64,000 nucleotides of DNA from Acanthosepion pharaonis (lineage: Eukaryota > Mollusca > Cephalopoda > Sepiida > Sepiidae): NCBI GenBank assembly GCA_903632075.3, contig CAHIKZ030005408.1:2802501-2866500 (forward strand), read 5' to 3'. The translations under genes were made by a program, and so were the position numbers. Below are positions 22,216-32,329 of the stretch, piece by piece (position 1 is the first letter of the stretch; every line of letters starts with the position of its first letter). The notes beneath the pieces were generated by a model, which made no database searches, was not told the DNA's origin, and saw only the letters and a list, made by a program, of their open reading frames with translations.

Positions 22216-22335
22216 AGAGGCCAAAACATTGTGATAAATATGGCGACAAAGAGGATGACAATAGTCCGAATAATGTAAATAGGGTACATAATACCTCATC
22301 TCAGAAATATAGACAAACCCTGTGTGTGTATCACC
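22216..22335 (+). mobile_element. SINE family C 3' fragment
   Basis: GGCCAAAACATTGTGATAAA and GAGGATGACAATAGTCCGAA match the 3' part of SINE C. It abuts the truncated end of the Penelope-like RT, so a minus-strand open frame runs from one into the other; only the part left of 22215 is RT. Confidence 0.65.
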
Positions 22336-22489
22336 CATTTACAGTGCTGTTTCCTGCTTAGAAATTTTTAAAAATGTGTGGCTGTTTTTAATAGCATTTC
22401 CAAGATGTATTTTTCTTTCCACTTTTGTTTTTTTAAATACCTTCATTCCTTGTATCTATTAAATTCTTTTTAAGTACCATTTACTTTCA

Positions 22490-22905
22490 GGACTTAGGCA
22501 ATCATGGTTCTCCACTTCCCCCTATCTCTTGTAGCTCTCACTAAGTTTCATCCTTCTGCCACCTCGCCCAGACTATGTTCTGTTATCCACTTTCTTAAGG
22601 CCGCCAGGTATGTCATGCATTGCTTTCCCTTGTCTCTTTTCTTCTTTTCTACCTGTGAGTATCAGATTCTCCAGGCCCCACTTCCTCGTTATGTGTCCTA
22701 GAAACTTCAGCTGCCTCTTCCTGATGTTAAGTATAAGCCTCCTTCTTGTTTGCATCCTCTCCAAGACCTCATTGTTGCTCACACATTCAGTCTAAGATAT
22801 CCTCAGCATCCTTCTGTAGAACCAGATCTTTGTTGTCTCAAGTATCTTCTTCATCTTTGAGGAGTCTGTGCAACATTCACTGCTATAAAGGAGGGCATAT
22901 TATTC
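22490..22905 (-). pseudogene. RTE-like LINE C-terminal tail
   Basis: The minus strand reads RRRLILNIRKRQLKFLGHIT and GLENLILTGRKEEKRQGK, the conserved tail of this family. It continues to the left into the final tail block near 22490-22530 (GCAATCATGGTTCTCCACTT on the plus strand). It is closely similar to the 31075 copy. The RT core is absent; the upstream part near 22830-22890 matches the ECWMISSKMKK block of the 31075 copy, with decay. Confidence 0.8.
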
Positions 22906-22960
22906 TTAAATTTTATAATTTATAGTTTCTCCTCCATGAATAGATTGCAATTTGGTTGGG
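22899..22960. repeat. Short direct duplication, left copy
   Basis: ATTCTTAAATTTTATAATTT with ATAGTTTCTCC recurs at 23360-23420 as GTTCTTAAATTCTATAATTT with ATAGTTTCTTC, about 461 bp downstream. Confidence 0.7.
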
Positions 22961-23359
22961 AAAGAAGAGAAATAGAGTTTTCTGATTAGAATTGAATGGA
23001 GTTACGTGGAGCAAGCTGGATGAGAAGTGTTCATTAAAGAAAGTTATTTCCCTTTTTTCATAATGTAACTCTTCTATGTATTTGTCATTTCATCTCTCAG
23101 TTTGACCAAAAAAAAAAATCTCATATCTATATATATTTGACCATATCTATATCTCACAGACTGTCCATATCTCTGTATCTATCCACATAAATAAAACAAA
23201 AATGTCATTTTTTTATCTGTTTATAGAGCTGTTTTATTTTTTTAGTGATTATTTCAAAATGGGTGTCTGCTTTTGTGTTCCTGAGACCTATTTTGTTTTT
23301 TTTAAGGAATGCATCAGCATGCCAACAGATGGAAAGAATTTCATTCATTTTATTTATTA

Positions 23360-23420
23360 GATTATTCATGTTCTTAAATTCTATAATTTATAGTTTCTTC
23401 ATGTGGGGATTGCTATTTCT
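23360..23420. repeat. Short direct duplication, right copy
   Basis: Partner of 22899-22960. The sequence between the copies and down to 23830 is AT-rich and unrecognised. Confidence 0.7.
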
Positions 23421-23829
23421 TCCTGTTTTTTTCTATTATATACCATCTTACTAAACTGTGCCATAAATAAGTAAATAAAACTTATTTTTATGTATATTAT
23501 AAAACCCTTAAAAGAATTTAAAAGAGCATTCATATACTGGTTGTAACAGCAAAATTGTCTAATCATGCAAAAGCAAAATTGACCATTTGTTAAATTAAGC
23601 TTTGAACCATTGTACCTTAGAAATGATTAAAGTTATCTTACTGAAATTCTGAAGTTCTTATAACATTATTGGACTGTATAATTACTCTCCAAACTTAACA
23701 GAAGAATTGTGATGAAATCAATCATAAATGAAAATGACATGTTTATCATTAATTAAACATAGCTAAAGACCAGAAGCTCATGAAGGATTGAAATAAAGTT
23801 ATACTGTAAATCACTTTCATGATTCATTC

Positions 23830-25653
23830 CCCAAATATAATCTATCATTTTTTCATTATGCAATTCTTGGTAGTGGCATTCAAAGTTCAGTATATCCTGG
23901 TGGAAGGACTTGTCTTGCTTTGCTGAGTATGCCCCCCATGTTCACTTTGTATTTATTAAGATTAGCATCAAGATTATGGACTTTGAGGGACATCCTGCAG
24001 CCCATTTTGCCATAGTTCTTCACCAGGAACTCAACAAGCTCCACAGAGTTTTCAGTCTTATGATTCCCCAGGAAGCCCTGAACCACTGTGACAAAGCTGT
24101 TCTATGATGCTTTCTCCATCCTAGTGAGATTCTTTGCACTACCTGATCTTTATTTGTGGTCCAACAAAGATATCAGCTTTTGACTTGTTATGGAAGAAGT
24201 CTTGAAGGTACTATCTAGAGCTATGACAAATTATTTCATAAAGTCCAATTTTAAGCACAATGGAGGAAATTATACTTTCTAGAGGTCCAACAGTGACTTC
24301 CATTTGACACTGTTCTTCCCCATACTGAACTCAGTTCATTGTGGCCAGTCCTATATTTGGTAATGTGCCATGATGTCCCTGCTGTTCCAAAGGCAAAGAT
24401 AACATGGAAATTTGGTAAAGCCACCTTGGAGGCAACCATTTTGAAGTCTGGTAACCTACACTTCATATTTCAAGGCATCTAGCAAGATCTTGACACTGCT
24501 GTATTCCTTTGAGCTGCATCAAGTTTGCCAGAAGAGATGGATACATGCTCCCATTATAAAGCAACAAAACTTCAAGGATCCTTGATGAGCTGTTAATAAA
24601 GAGGCACCACTTGCTGGGTGTTACAAGCAATTCAAATTACATTTAACAGGCAGGTCACTTAGCAGAAGCAAAGACTATATTGACTAATGAAAAAGCTTAA
24701 AACACTGGTGATGCTTTCTCTGAACTGCAAGTTGCACACTTATCTCACAAATTCCACTACTTGAGTCTTGACATCAAAAACTCAGCATTGGACAATGTGA
24801 CCAAGATCTCTGGTCAGGTCAATGAGATTTTTTTTGGCTATAGTATGGGTTTCTCTCCTCAGATCTGAACTGGATCAATGACTTCATTCTCTTCTGAAGA
24901 CCGGCTACTATCTCTTTCTGGAGGAGGGGGTACGGGGAAATTAGAGCTGTGTGGCACTGGGGTGATGGATGACAGAAGGTCTGGATATAGGACAACAGGT
25001 GCATTCTTACCAGCTCAACGTTTGGAAGGGTCCACCATGCAGAAGAAGCAATTGCTTGAGTGGTCAGTTGGTTACCTCCATATTTATGGGATTGTGAATT
25101 TCATGGCTATTTCCCCCTCTGTATCATCCTGAAAAGAGCAAAACAAAAAATATAAGCATAAAAATACAAATATATTTCACCTAGTATTATCAAAAATTTC
25201 TAAAAAATAATTAGATTTTTTATTTTAGAAATTTCTAAAAATCATGTGCTGGATATATGAGATTCTGACTTTAGACCCCAATTAATATAGCAAATGCCAC
25301 AAAAATATGGAATCTTGAATACTAAACATCCCTAATATTCTGTGTTTTTGTGGTTTTTGCCAGTGATCCAGTATAGAAAACATCGATGATACTGTGGACA
25401 CTTGTTGAAATATTTGATATTTTTCAGTAACACTGGGTTGAAAAAAAGTAAAAAGTATTTAAATTAAATAAATTCCAAAACTTTTACACTTAAAAATTCC
25501 ATTATCCAAACAAATAAACATTTCCATCTTACCTTCTAGAGTTCTTTCACAGAGTTTGCAGGTGAAATGAGGTGCCCAGGATTTGTCTTGATATCCAACA
25601 GGCATGTCAATATATGCCTTGTAGGCCTCACACATTTTAGCAGATGTTGCCAC
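23830..25653 (-). pseudogene. Uncharacterised invertebrate protein family (probably transposon-derived), with a retained intron
   Basis: The minus strand opens with MATSAKMCEAYKAYIDMPVG at 25653 and includes a CKLCERTLEGK cysteine pair that may bind metal. Then comes a break, and homologous-looking blocks resume at 25128: a YRGE-like start, EERNPYY (24840-24870), DFKMVA (24440), and GFLGNHKTENSVELVEFLVK with NYGKMGCRMSLKVH near 24080-23960. I recognise this order from a very common uncharacterised predicted protein of cephalopods, arthropods and cnidarians that behaves like a mobile-element protein; I cannot name its enzymatic class. Many stops and frameshifts show that it is dead. The C-terminus runs out near 23880. 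The interruption at 25129-25532 has splice-like ends. Confidence 0.65.
25129..25532 (-). other. Putative intron (404 bp, GT-AG) inside the pseudogene
   Basis: On the minus strand the first coding block ends ...CTAGAAG and is followed by GTAAGATGG, a good donor. The second coding block is preceded by a T-rich run ending CTCTTTTCAG, a good acceptor. Between them the sequence is AT-rich and non-coding. It also contains a local inverted pair around AAATTTCTAAAAA / TTTTTAGAAATTT-like blocks near 25190-25245. Confidence 0.55.
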
Positions 25654-26094
25654 AGTACTTATTTACTCTTGTTTTGATAAATTTGTCAGACAGACATAGC
25701 AAAATGTGTCTGCCAGATGCTTACAACTTCTTGATACCATCTGTGTCAAATGCATCTATCAACAACAAATTGTCTGTATGGGTAGATGTAAACTGAACTG
25801 TTGAGTTCACATTCCCTGTATTCATACTGTGATCTATGTTACTAGAATGTTCTAGAAATTCTTGAAACTTCTAGAAAGTTCTAGAAAATTCTCCTCCAGC
25901 ATCTCAACACTGAATCTGGATTGTAATAGAAAATAAGTCAGTTTCAAAACATCAAGGTCACAAAAGCAAAGTTTAAAGGGACTGTCATTTCCTTTGCTTT
26001 TTAGACAGAAGCAATTCGGAAATAACACTTGCTGACCAAAGACAAAAAAGTCAAAAATTTTTTACAGTTATTATATAGTATATACTCATTTAAA
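25654..26094. other. Stretch without recognised content
   Basis: It contains a cluster of TCTAGAA-type words at 25848-25895 (GTTCTAGAAATTCTTGAAAC). Their alternating GAA/TTC units resemble heat-shock elements, but AT-rich sequence makes this easy by chance. Confidence 0.35.
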
Positions 26095-26640
26095 AGCCAG
26101 CCTATTAGGTAGCATTAAAGTTGGTTCCTGTGGCAGACTTGATGGGACCTTCATCACAATAAGTAGAGATGAGTAGATGCAATAAGCAATAAACTACAGA
26201 ATTCAAAACTGATTGCTGCATTTAAGTATTGCATTAATATTTAAGCTTACCTTTTAAAAGTTCAATGATAATTCTTCTGTCACCACTTAATTTAAAGACA
26301 ATTTGATGTACATAGATGCTTACTTTGCATACAAACAATTTTTATTTCATGGGTGACTTTTGCTGGATTTCACAATTTTGATTATTCCCAAATTCATTTC
26401 AAAGATATAAAAATTGTTATCACAAAAAAAAAAAAAAAATTGCCAAAAACAATTGCAGTAATGAAAATTTAGGAATCCAAAATTTCAGGATTGCAGGTCT
26501 CGATCTAACCTGGAATATTTTTAATTTGGTCAGAGTCAGCTGGATTCCAAAATGGCATGATATGTTGGGCTACAGCTTCTAGGATTAAAGTTGAAAAAGT
26601 GTGACAGTGACACACATTTATTATATAGAATAGATATATC
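26095..26640. repeat. Unidentified ~530 bp dispersed repeat, copy 2
   Basis: Same orientation as 12160-12690, with the same order of blocks (TTCATCACAATAAGTAGAGA, the ~55 bp identical core at 26220-26277, GGGTGACTTTTGCTGGATTT, GGCATGATATGTTGGGCTAC). It differs by small indels. Confidence 0.8.
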
Positions 26641-26804
26641 TATTTATTTCTAAGGAATTAATGGATTTTATGGTTTACTCAATATTATTTCTTATTACTT
26701 TAAACATTAGATTTTGGTGAATACAAGTGTTTTTAAAAAAGTAATGTCTACTCAAGTAGTGTAAATATACATTTACCAGCCTGTGCATTTAAGATTGATT
26801 CATT

Positions 26805-26945
26805 TGTTTATGTTTTATCAACCCTTTGTCAGTATTTAAGACAAAAAACATTTTGTATTGTAAGCATAATTGTATTTTTTGAGAATGATTTTTGAGTCTT
26901 ATTTAACCCATAGCTGGAGGAGAAGATGAATTCATACCTTTCCTC
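26805..26945. repeat. Dispersed repeat, uninterrupted paralogue of 19085-19545
   Basis: Aligns with the flanks of the solo LTR; the join CATTTTGTATTGTAAGC at about 26847 is the empty-site equivalent. The right part (TAGCTGGAGGAGAAGATGAA) belongs to SINE family A. Confidence 0.7.
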
Positions 26946-26947
26946 TC

Positions 26948-26948
<1 letters not shown>

Positions 26949-26998
<50 letters not shown>
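26949..26998. repeat. (TG)n(TA)n microsatellite
   Basis: Compound dinucleotide repeat. Confidence 0.95.
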
Positions 26999-27002
<4 letters not shown>

Positions 27003-27003
<1 letters not shown>

Positions 27004-27640
27004 CACACAGGAGAAAGTAAATATTTGTACACCTGAAAATTTATATTTTAATTTCTCATCTATATAATTATCTCAAACTTTCACACAATAAGTATTGTCA
27101 TTAAATTAACAATTAAATAAGTGGACCAAAAATGGATAATTTTGAAAAATCAAATATTTTAAATTAGGTAAGGAAAAAACATTCATACAAATTAGTGTTC
27201 AGAATTTACTATTTAGTTGCAAAGCTACTGTTGATTATAACCCAGAGACACTTGTATCCATTGTCTACTAGATTTTTGAAACTTGAAATTTTAGCTTACT
27301 GTTCTTTATGAATAACGTTCAATTCATTGATGTATCTCAAACTCTTCAAATGAATGTGTATTTTCAGGTTTTGCTGCAAATTCTCAATTGATTTCACATC
27401 TGATGATTGACTAGGCCTCACATTGAACCATTCCTGAGTAAATTCACCATTATTTTTAAGATCATTATCTTGTTGGAAACAAGTCATCTCCTAGCTCCAA
27501 CTGTTGAGCAGAGATAAATAAATTTTCGGAAATACTGTGATACAATGCTCCTTTCATAGTATCTTCTATCACATGAATTGCTACTGTACCATTATGAGAA
27601 AAACACCCCCATAACAAATTTCATACTAGGGATGGTGTTC
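27003..27640 (-). pseudogene. Tc1-type transposase, C-terminal half with 3' terminus
   Basis: The minus strand reads VMGVFFSHNGTVAIHVIEDT (27570-27625), then, after a frameshift, FQQDNDLKNN, EWFNVRPSQSSDVKSIENLQ and LKSLRYINELNVIHKEQ. It ends in CLWVIINSSFATK and a stop near 27227. These are the catalytic core and C-terminus of a Tc1 DD34E transposase. The second Asp (QQD) and the Glu (SIEN) are kept, but a Pro-Asp pair has drifted and one codon group is lost after RP. The sequence CACACAGGAGAAAGTAAATA at 27005, next to TATC, fits the outer terminus of a Tc1 element. The N-terminal half and the other terminus are missing. Confidence 0.85.
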
Positions 27641-27712
27641 TTTGTATTATAGGCATATCCATCTTCCCTCTACACATGACAAGCTGAATTCATTCAAAAT
27701 ACAATTTTGGTT

Positions 27713-27741
27713 ATGTGTGTGTGTGTGTGTGTGTATATATA
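27713..27741. repeat. (TG)n(TA)n microsatellite
   Basis: Compound dinucleotide repeat. A run of nine Gs lies at about 27830 and an A-rich run at 27890-27911. Confidence 0.95.
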
Positions 27742-28418
27742 TTGTACAACTTACGGTTGTGGGTTTTAAGTGTATTTTTAGGTAAAAGTGCATGTTCACT
27801 ATATAAATAAAAATAGAACAGGAAATTGTGGGGGGGGGCAAGATTGCTAATGTGCCAAAAGGACACAATATATAAGTGTTATCCACTGTAAAAAAAAAAA
27901 ATAAAAAAAAAATAATCCTCCATCAAAGTCATTCCAGTTATTTTTTAATCCCTCTCAAGCAGAAATTAAAATATATTAATCCTCTGACTTGTAAAAGAGC
28001 AGTGGAAATACTATGGGACATGGAATAAATTTCTTGTCCACAAGACAGGTATTATGGTTTTATTTATATCTTGCTTATCGATTTATTTATTTTTTACCAA
28101 GTTTGGTCACAGCTGGACTAACTTATCTCGCCTTTTGTCATGGAGCAGTTTTTATCAAACTGAGTGTTAGTGCTTGTACTTGATTGCTTTGCAAGCCCTT
28201 TGTCTTTTTGAGAAATATTGCATAATGCAACATCTGTTGATTCTTAGAAAAAACTTTTCAGATTTTCTTTCACATACTGTCTGGCACTTGTAATCAGTAA
28301 CAGAGTCTAGTGTTACACCATTTAGCTGTTGCACTTGCTGATTCAGCTGAAGAGTTCATGAAAATACCTGAAAACCTGAAAGGTTCCTTTCAACAAAAAT
28401 AAACACATTCAAATTCAG

Positions 28419-28420
<2 letters not shown>
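27742..28420. other. Stretch without recognised content
   Basis: No gene-like signal was seen. 28090-28330 is less AT-rich, but no frame stays open. Confidence 0.4.
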
Positions 28421-28421
<1 letters not shown>

Positions 28422-28468
<47 letters not shown>

Positions 28469-28494
28469 CTGAGTTTTGTTATATATATATATAT
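28422..28494. repeat. (AT)n microsatellites, two blocks
   Basis: 28422-28466 and 28479-28494, separated by ATCTGAGTTTTG. Left of the first block stands CAGATTTTA and right of it TAATCTGAGTTTTG, so the block sits in a small inverted repeat (AATTCAGATTTTATA / TATAATCTGAGTTTT). Confidence 0.85.
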
Positions 28495-28686
28495 TTTTTT
28501 TTTTTTTCACCCTTGGAAGCAAAGTCTGATGAACAAGGTAAAAATCATACACCTGGGGAAATAAACCAATGGACCCTTAAGGTTGTCTATTTTCTATTTA
28601 AATTAATAATTGCTCTGATTTGACATTGAGCTCTGGATTACATCCTCCTTGGAATTACCCATATGGATTACCAAACTTTTCATTAC

Positions 28687-28689
<3 letters not shown>

Positions 28690-28739
<50 letters not shown>
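28690..28739. repeat. (TG)25 microsatellite
   Basis: 50 bp of uninterrupted TG at the 3' boundary of a SINE B copy. Confidence 0.95.
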
Positions 28740-29065
28740 ACAGCCATCCACAGAGCTCACCTGTGGTTTATACTGGAACTATGCTGTGTGGACCTTAGAG
28801 TTTCTGGGAGAGAGCACATTATCTAGTGTGATCAATAGTCCAAACAAGGCTAGCATAACCACCCACAGATCCCAAGGGTTCCATCTACCCAATTTCACTT
28901 GCAAGGCTTGGGTCAACCAGCGGTGTGGTTTTTCAGGCACTTTAGAAAGATGGCATAATGGGATTGCCTCCTCCAGACTGGTAACATCAAGTAGTCACCT
29001 TCCTGACAAATCGACCATGGTGACATTCAAACTTGAATCTCATGGTTAGAAAGTCTACTTGGCTG
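28740..29065 (-). mobile_element. tRNA-derived SINE family B, head-damaged copy
   Basis: Aligns in the same orientation with 29700-30121 (shared blocks CCACAGAGCTCACCTGTGGT and CCTCCAGACTGGTAACA). The tRNA-like head at its right end is partly lost: a box B-like AAGTTTGAATGTC remains near 29023-29035, but box A is not convincing. Confidence 0.7.
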
Positions 29066-29182
29066 CATACAATGAAATGATTGGTCAAGTTTCATGCTCA
29101 CAATGTTTGACTGAAGATCATGTGATCATAAAACTAGTCATGAGAGCCATCCTTTCACTTGATTTAGCATTAAGCACACACA

Positions 29183-29216
29183 CATATGTGTGTGAGAGAG
29201 AGAGAGAGAGAGAGAG
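29183..29216. repeat. (CA)n / (GA)n microsatellite
   Basis: CACACACATATGTGTG followed by a GA run. Confidence 0.9.
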
Positions 29217-29334
29217 TGTCAAAAATTATCTACACAATATTTTTAGGTATATTACACTGCCTTTTGGTCATGTGTACTTATATTTAGTACTATTGTTGAC
29301 ATGATCAAACTTTGAGCTTGATTGCAGTGTGCAC

Positions 29335-29690
29335 CAAGGTCGGAAGATGTGTCGGGCTGAAATTCATCGGAAGCTTTTAACAAAATATGGCAACAGGACT
29401 CTACTGTATAGAAGTGTATATGAGTGGATTGAGAAGTTTAAAAGTGTCCAGACATGTGTGATGCACAAAGGAGCAGGACACCCACCACACTCCTACCACT
29501 GACAAAAAGATTCAGCAAGCTCAAGAGATGATAATGACAAAACTGGCACGGTCAAGCTCAAACTTTGATCATGTGACCACAATAGTACCTACTATAAGCA
29601 AGCATGAGAAGAAGGCAGTGACAAACCAAGATATGTTATGGCCAAAGTGTGGAGAATTTGACTTATTTATACATAATAGCAGGCCACTCA
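29335..29690 (+). pseudogene. mariner-type transposase N-terminal helix-turn-helix fragment
   Basis: From 29347 the plus strand reads CRAEIHRKLLTKYGNRTLLY and SVYEWIEKFKSVQTC, then GAGHPP. After a +1 shift at 29498 it reads TDKKIQQAQEMIM. This is the paired HTH (HTH_48-like) DNA-binding domain of mariner/SETMAR-type transposases, with the GAGRP linker changed to GAGHP. The following 90 codons stay open but do not resemble the DDE domain with confidence, and from about 29700 they run into a SINE in the other orientation. No catalytic domain is present. Confidence 0.8.
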
Positions 29691-29699
29691 TATTTGAGG

Positions 29700-30121
29700 A
29701 TACCCATCTACTAAGGTGGCTAGCAATCCCTATTACAGACATCTACTCAGGCACATTTGTGTTTATTCAAAACCCACAGAGCTCACCTGTGGTTTATACT
29801 GCAACTATGCTGAGCAGACCTTAGTTATAGAGAGCATATTATCTAACATGATCAACAGTCTGAACAATGGCAGCACACTCAAACCCTCGGTCACGATGAT
29901 TTGTGACTTTGTGCAAGCACAGCTACTGATGGACCCAAAGGGTACAGTCCACCCAATTTCATCACAAGGCTTGGATCAAGCACTTTCCAAAGGTGCCACA
30001 CACTGGGATCATCCCCTCCAGACTGATAACACTAGGAAGTCTCCTGATCAGCCATAGCAAGATTCAAACCCAGGTTTCATGGTCAGAAAGTGAACATTCT
30101 AACCACTCGGACACGTGCCCA
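29700..30121 (-). mobile_element. tRNA-derived SINE family B, copy with intact Pol III boxes
   Basis: The 5' end lies at the right. The minus strand starts GGGCACGTGTCCGAGTGGTT, in which TGTCCGAGTGG matches the box A consensus at 10 of 11 positions. GGTTTGAATCT about 35 nt later matches box B at 9 of 11. Together they make a tRNA-like promoter. The body (GATCAGGAGACTTCC, then GGGTGGACTGTACCC) is shared with the copy at 28740, and the 3' part (TGTCTGTAATAGGGATTGC) with 20512. An (AT)n tract directly follows the head. Confidence 0.8.
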
Positions 30122-30125
30122 TTTA

Positions 30126-30147
30126 TATATATATATATATATATATA
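30126..30147. repeat. (AT)n microsatellite
   Basis: Short AT repeat next to the SINE B head. Confidence 0.85.
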
Positions 30148-30159
30148 AATACATAACTA

Positions 30160-30350
30160 ATGTTCACCTATTAAAAGACCCAAAAGCCACTCAAAATAGA
30201 GGGTTACTGTGTGTAGTTGTATTTGCATAAGAAAGGGGGCAAGAAGTGAAGTTCTTTGGGCTATGCAGCAAAGATAATGGCTAACTCTAGGCTTGAAGAG
30301 CTCAAGATTATTGTGATTGAGTAAACAGACTTTAGAAGGAACCACAAACA
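30160..30350 (-). pseudogene. CR1/Jockey-like LINE 3' coding end
   Basis: The minus strand reads NHNNLELFKPRVSHYL, matching DNYDLSLFKSRINRYL of the 10262 copy, and ends with a FEWLLGLLIG-like block corresponding to the shared 3' boundary. Confidence 0.7.
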
Positions 30351-30493
30351 AGATATAAGCTACTCATGTTCAAAAAACTGGGCAGGGGGTGTGAACCAGA
30401 TGATAGGTGAGCTTATTTACTCCTACTGGGAGAGAAAAAAAAGTATAAAATATCAGAATTCAGGCGGAGATGTTAGCAGTATAGTGTTGAAGT

Positions 30494-30554
30494 AGACTTT
30501 AGAAGGAACCAGAAACCCAATCCTAAACAGGAAACAAGGGATAAACCTCTACTC
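30494..30554. repeat. 61-bp direct repeat, left copy
   Basis: Starts AGACTTTAGAAGGAACCAG; identical to 30627-30687 except for one base. A partial third copy (AGACTTTAGAAGGAACCAC) lies at 30328. Confidence 0.95.
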
Positions 30555-30626
30555 ATCTATTCACCCCAAGCAAGATGATAATGCCACTAAGACGCAAGGG
30601 ACTACTGGGAGTGAAAGAAAATGAGA
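30555..30626 (-). mobile_element. CR1/Jockey-like LINE 3' tail fragment between direct repeats
   Basis: TTCACCCCAAGCAAGATGAT and CCACTAAGACGCAAGGGACT are the reverse complement of the family 3' tail. The fragment is only ~72 bp long and is bounded on both sides by the 61-bp repeat. Confidence 0.75.
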
Positions 30627-30687
30627 AGACTTTAGAAGGAACCAGAAACCCAATCCTAAACAGGAAACAAGGGATAAACCACTACTC
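30627..30687. repeat. 61-bp direct repeat, right copy
   Basis: Partner of 30494-30554. Confidence 0.95.
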
Positions 30688-30689
30688 TT

Positions 30690-30865
30690 GTTCATTGACA
30701 ATCAAGGCTCTCCAAAACTTCCTATCCCTCGCAGCTCAAATTAATTTGTCTTTGCACTCTCACCCAAACCATGCTCCACCATCCATCCAAGCTCACCAGG
30801 CAGGCCACATGTTGCTCTCTTACCCCTCCTGCCTCAAATTTGTCCCGCAATTATTAAAAATTTTT
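30690..30865 (-). pseudogene. RTE-like LINE C-terminal tail, divergent
   Basis: Across frames the minus strand gives GQIEGRRGKRATCGLPGELG and WMVEHGLGESAKTN, matching the LTGxIEGxR...WMVEQGLGEI part of the family tail. Confidence 0.6.
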
Positions 30866-31074
30866 GATTTCAAGTCTAAGTTACAATTACCTTTTCCCAT
30901 GATAGTCAGTGTCAGATTTTTCAAAACTTTATAGCATAAATAAGCATTTTATTGAATACTAAGGGGGCCATTTACTATCTATTTGCTAGTAGTTAACAAA
31001 ATAAATGCATCCTTACTTAATACTCTCTGAGGGAGACCCATTTAGGTTGGGTTGGTTGATTTTCTTTTTTTATG

Positions 31075-31780
31075 TGCCATGTCCTTTCAGGGCGTAGGTG
31101 ATCATGGCTCTTCACTTCCCTCTATCCCTTGCATCTCTCAACAAATTCCTTCCTTCTGCTTCCTCCCCCAGACCACATTCTGTCATCCACTTGCTTAAGC
31201 CCGCCAGGTATGTCAAGCATTGTTTTTCCTTTTCTCTTTCCATCTATTCAACCGGAGAGTATCAGATCCTCCAGGCCCTCCTTCCTCATTATGTGTCCCA
31301 GAAACTTCAGCTGCCTCTTCCTGATATTAAGTATAAGCCTCCTCCTTATTTGCAACCTTTCTAAGATCTCATCATTGCTCGTATGCTTGGTCCATCCTTC
31401 TGTAGAACCACATCTGTCGCCTCGAGTCTTCTTCATCTTTGAGGAAATCATCCAACATTCACTGCTGTAAAGGACAGATGTCATGTAACAGTTCAGTATT
31501 CTTTTCTTTGTTACCAAAGATATCCTCCTGTCTTGCAGTACTCTGCCTAGCTTTTGGAACGTGTCCTTGGCCATCCCATTATGCCTACAGATCTCAGTGT
31601 CGCACTTACCTTCCTCTATCAAGATGCTTCCCAGGTATTTAAACTTCCATGTCGACTTGATTCTAGCATTCACCACTTTCAGATCACATTTCAGGCTCAT
31701 CTTCTTACTGGCAACCATGCACTCAGTCTTTTTGTAGTTTATGCTTAGTCCTTTCTTCTCACTCTGTCGCTACCTTCTGT
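31075..31780 (-). pseudogene. RTE-like LINE: RT thumb and C-terminal tail, longest copy
   Basis: A 156-codon minus-strand frame (31248-31718) reads FKYLGSILIEEGKCDTEICR (residues 26-45), KRILNCYMTSVLYSSECWMI, and then RRRLILNIRKRQLKFLGHIM with RKEGLEDLILSG at its end. The tail continues to about 31075. The YLGSxxxxDG and CYVxSVLLYGSECW blocks are typical of the RT thumb of RTE/BovB-type LINEs. The catalytic palm (YxDD) should lie farther right but is missing, since SINE C sequence begins at about 31785. A two-base gap near TEGWTKH shortens the RMLRIPWTEH-like motif. Confidence 0.85.
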
Positions 31781-31784
31781 AGGA

Positions 31785-32103
31785 GATTTTGTACCTTATT
31801 TACATATAGACTATTGTTCTCATAATTGTTACCACGTTTATATCACTGTTCTCTCAAGCCTTCATCATGCATATATCAGTCTAGCTAATCCACAGGGAAT
31901 TCCAAACTGAACTTTTAATCTATGGGGGTATACTGTTCTTGTTTTACTGCCCATGTCTAGGGATATCTCATTTAGTTCTTATTGCTCACACCCCTCTTTC
32001 TACTGTGTAATTACACACTTCCCACCTCAGGGATTGAACTCAAAATTACTATGTCACCAAATTCACAAACCAAAGCTGTAATCCACTAAGCTAAGTAAAG
32101 GGT
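31785..32103 (-). mobile_element. tRNA-derived SINE family C, copy with intact Pol III boxes
   Basis: The head is at the right. On the minus strand TAGCTTAGTGG (32082-32092) matches the box A consensus at every position, and GAGTTCAATCC (32031-32041) matches box B at 9 of 11. The spacing of about 40 nt is tRNA-like. The body (AACAGTATACCCCCATAGAT) aligns with 20690-20965. Confidence 0.8.
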
Positions 32104-32265
32104 TCAGTTCAAAGCTACCTACAGGTTGACTAGATTAACATACACCTGGTTAAAGACTGGATGGCATAATGGCCAAAACATGATACAACAAAGATGAGGA
32201 CAATAGTCCAAATATAAATAGTGTAAATGATGATAACTCCTCATATCAAAAATCATGACAAATTC
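32097..32265 (+). mobile_element. SINE family C 3' part, inverted against its neighbour
   Basis: GGGTTCAGTTCAAAG, GCATAATGGCCAAAACATG and GATGAGGACAATAGTCC are in the order of the SINE C 3' part, on the plus strand, immediately beside the minus-strand copy. Confidence 0.65.
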
Positions 32266-32329
32266 AATTTTTGTTGGGTTATTTAATGTCAACTTTAGCA
32301 TTGTTTAAATTTGAGACTTACATTTATAT

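Noticed and set aside
24878..25132. 84-codon plus-strand frame
   Set aside because: It is antisense to the coding blocks of the pseudogene at 23830-25653.
25848..25895. Heat-shock-element-like TTC/GAA array
   Set aside because: The units are irregular, no gene or promoter lies next to it, and such words are frequent in AT-rich DNA.
28620..29049. Frames with Cys-Val runs
   Set aside because: They are translations of the (TG)25 repeat followed by a SINE.
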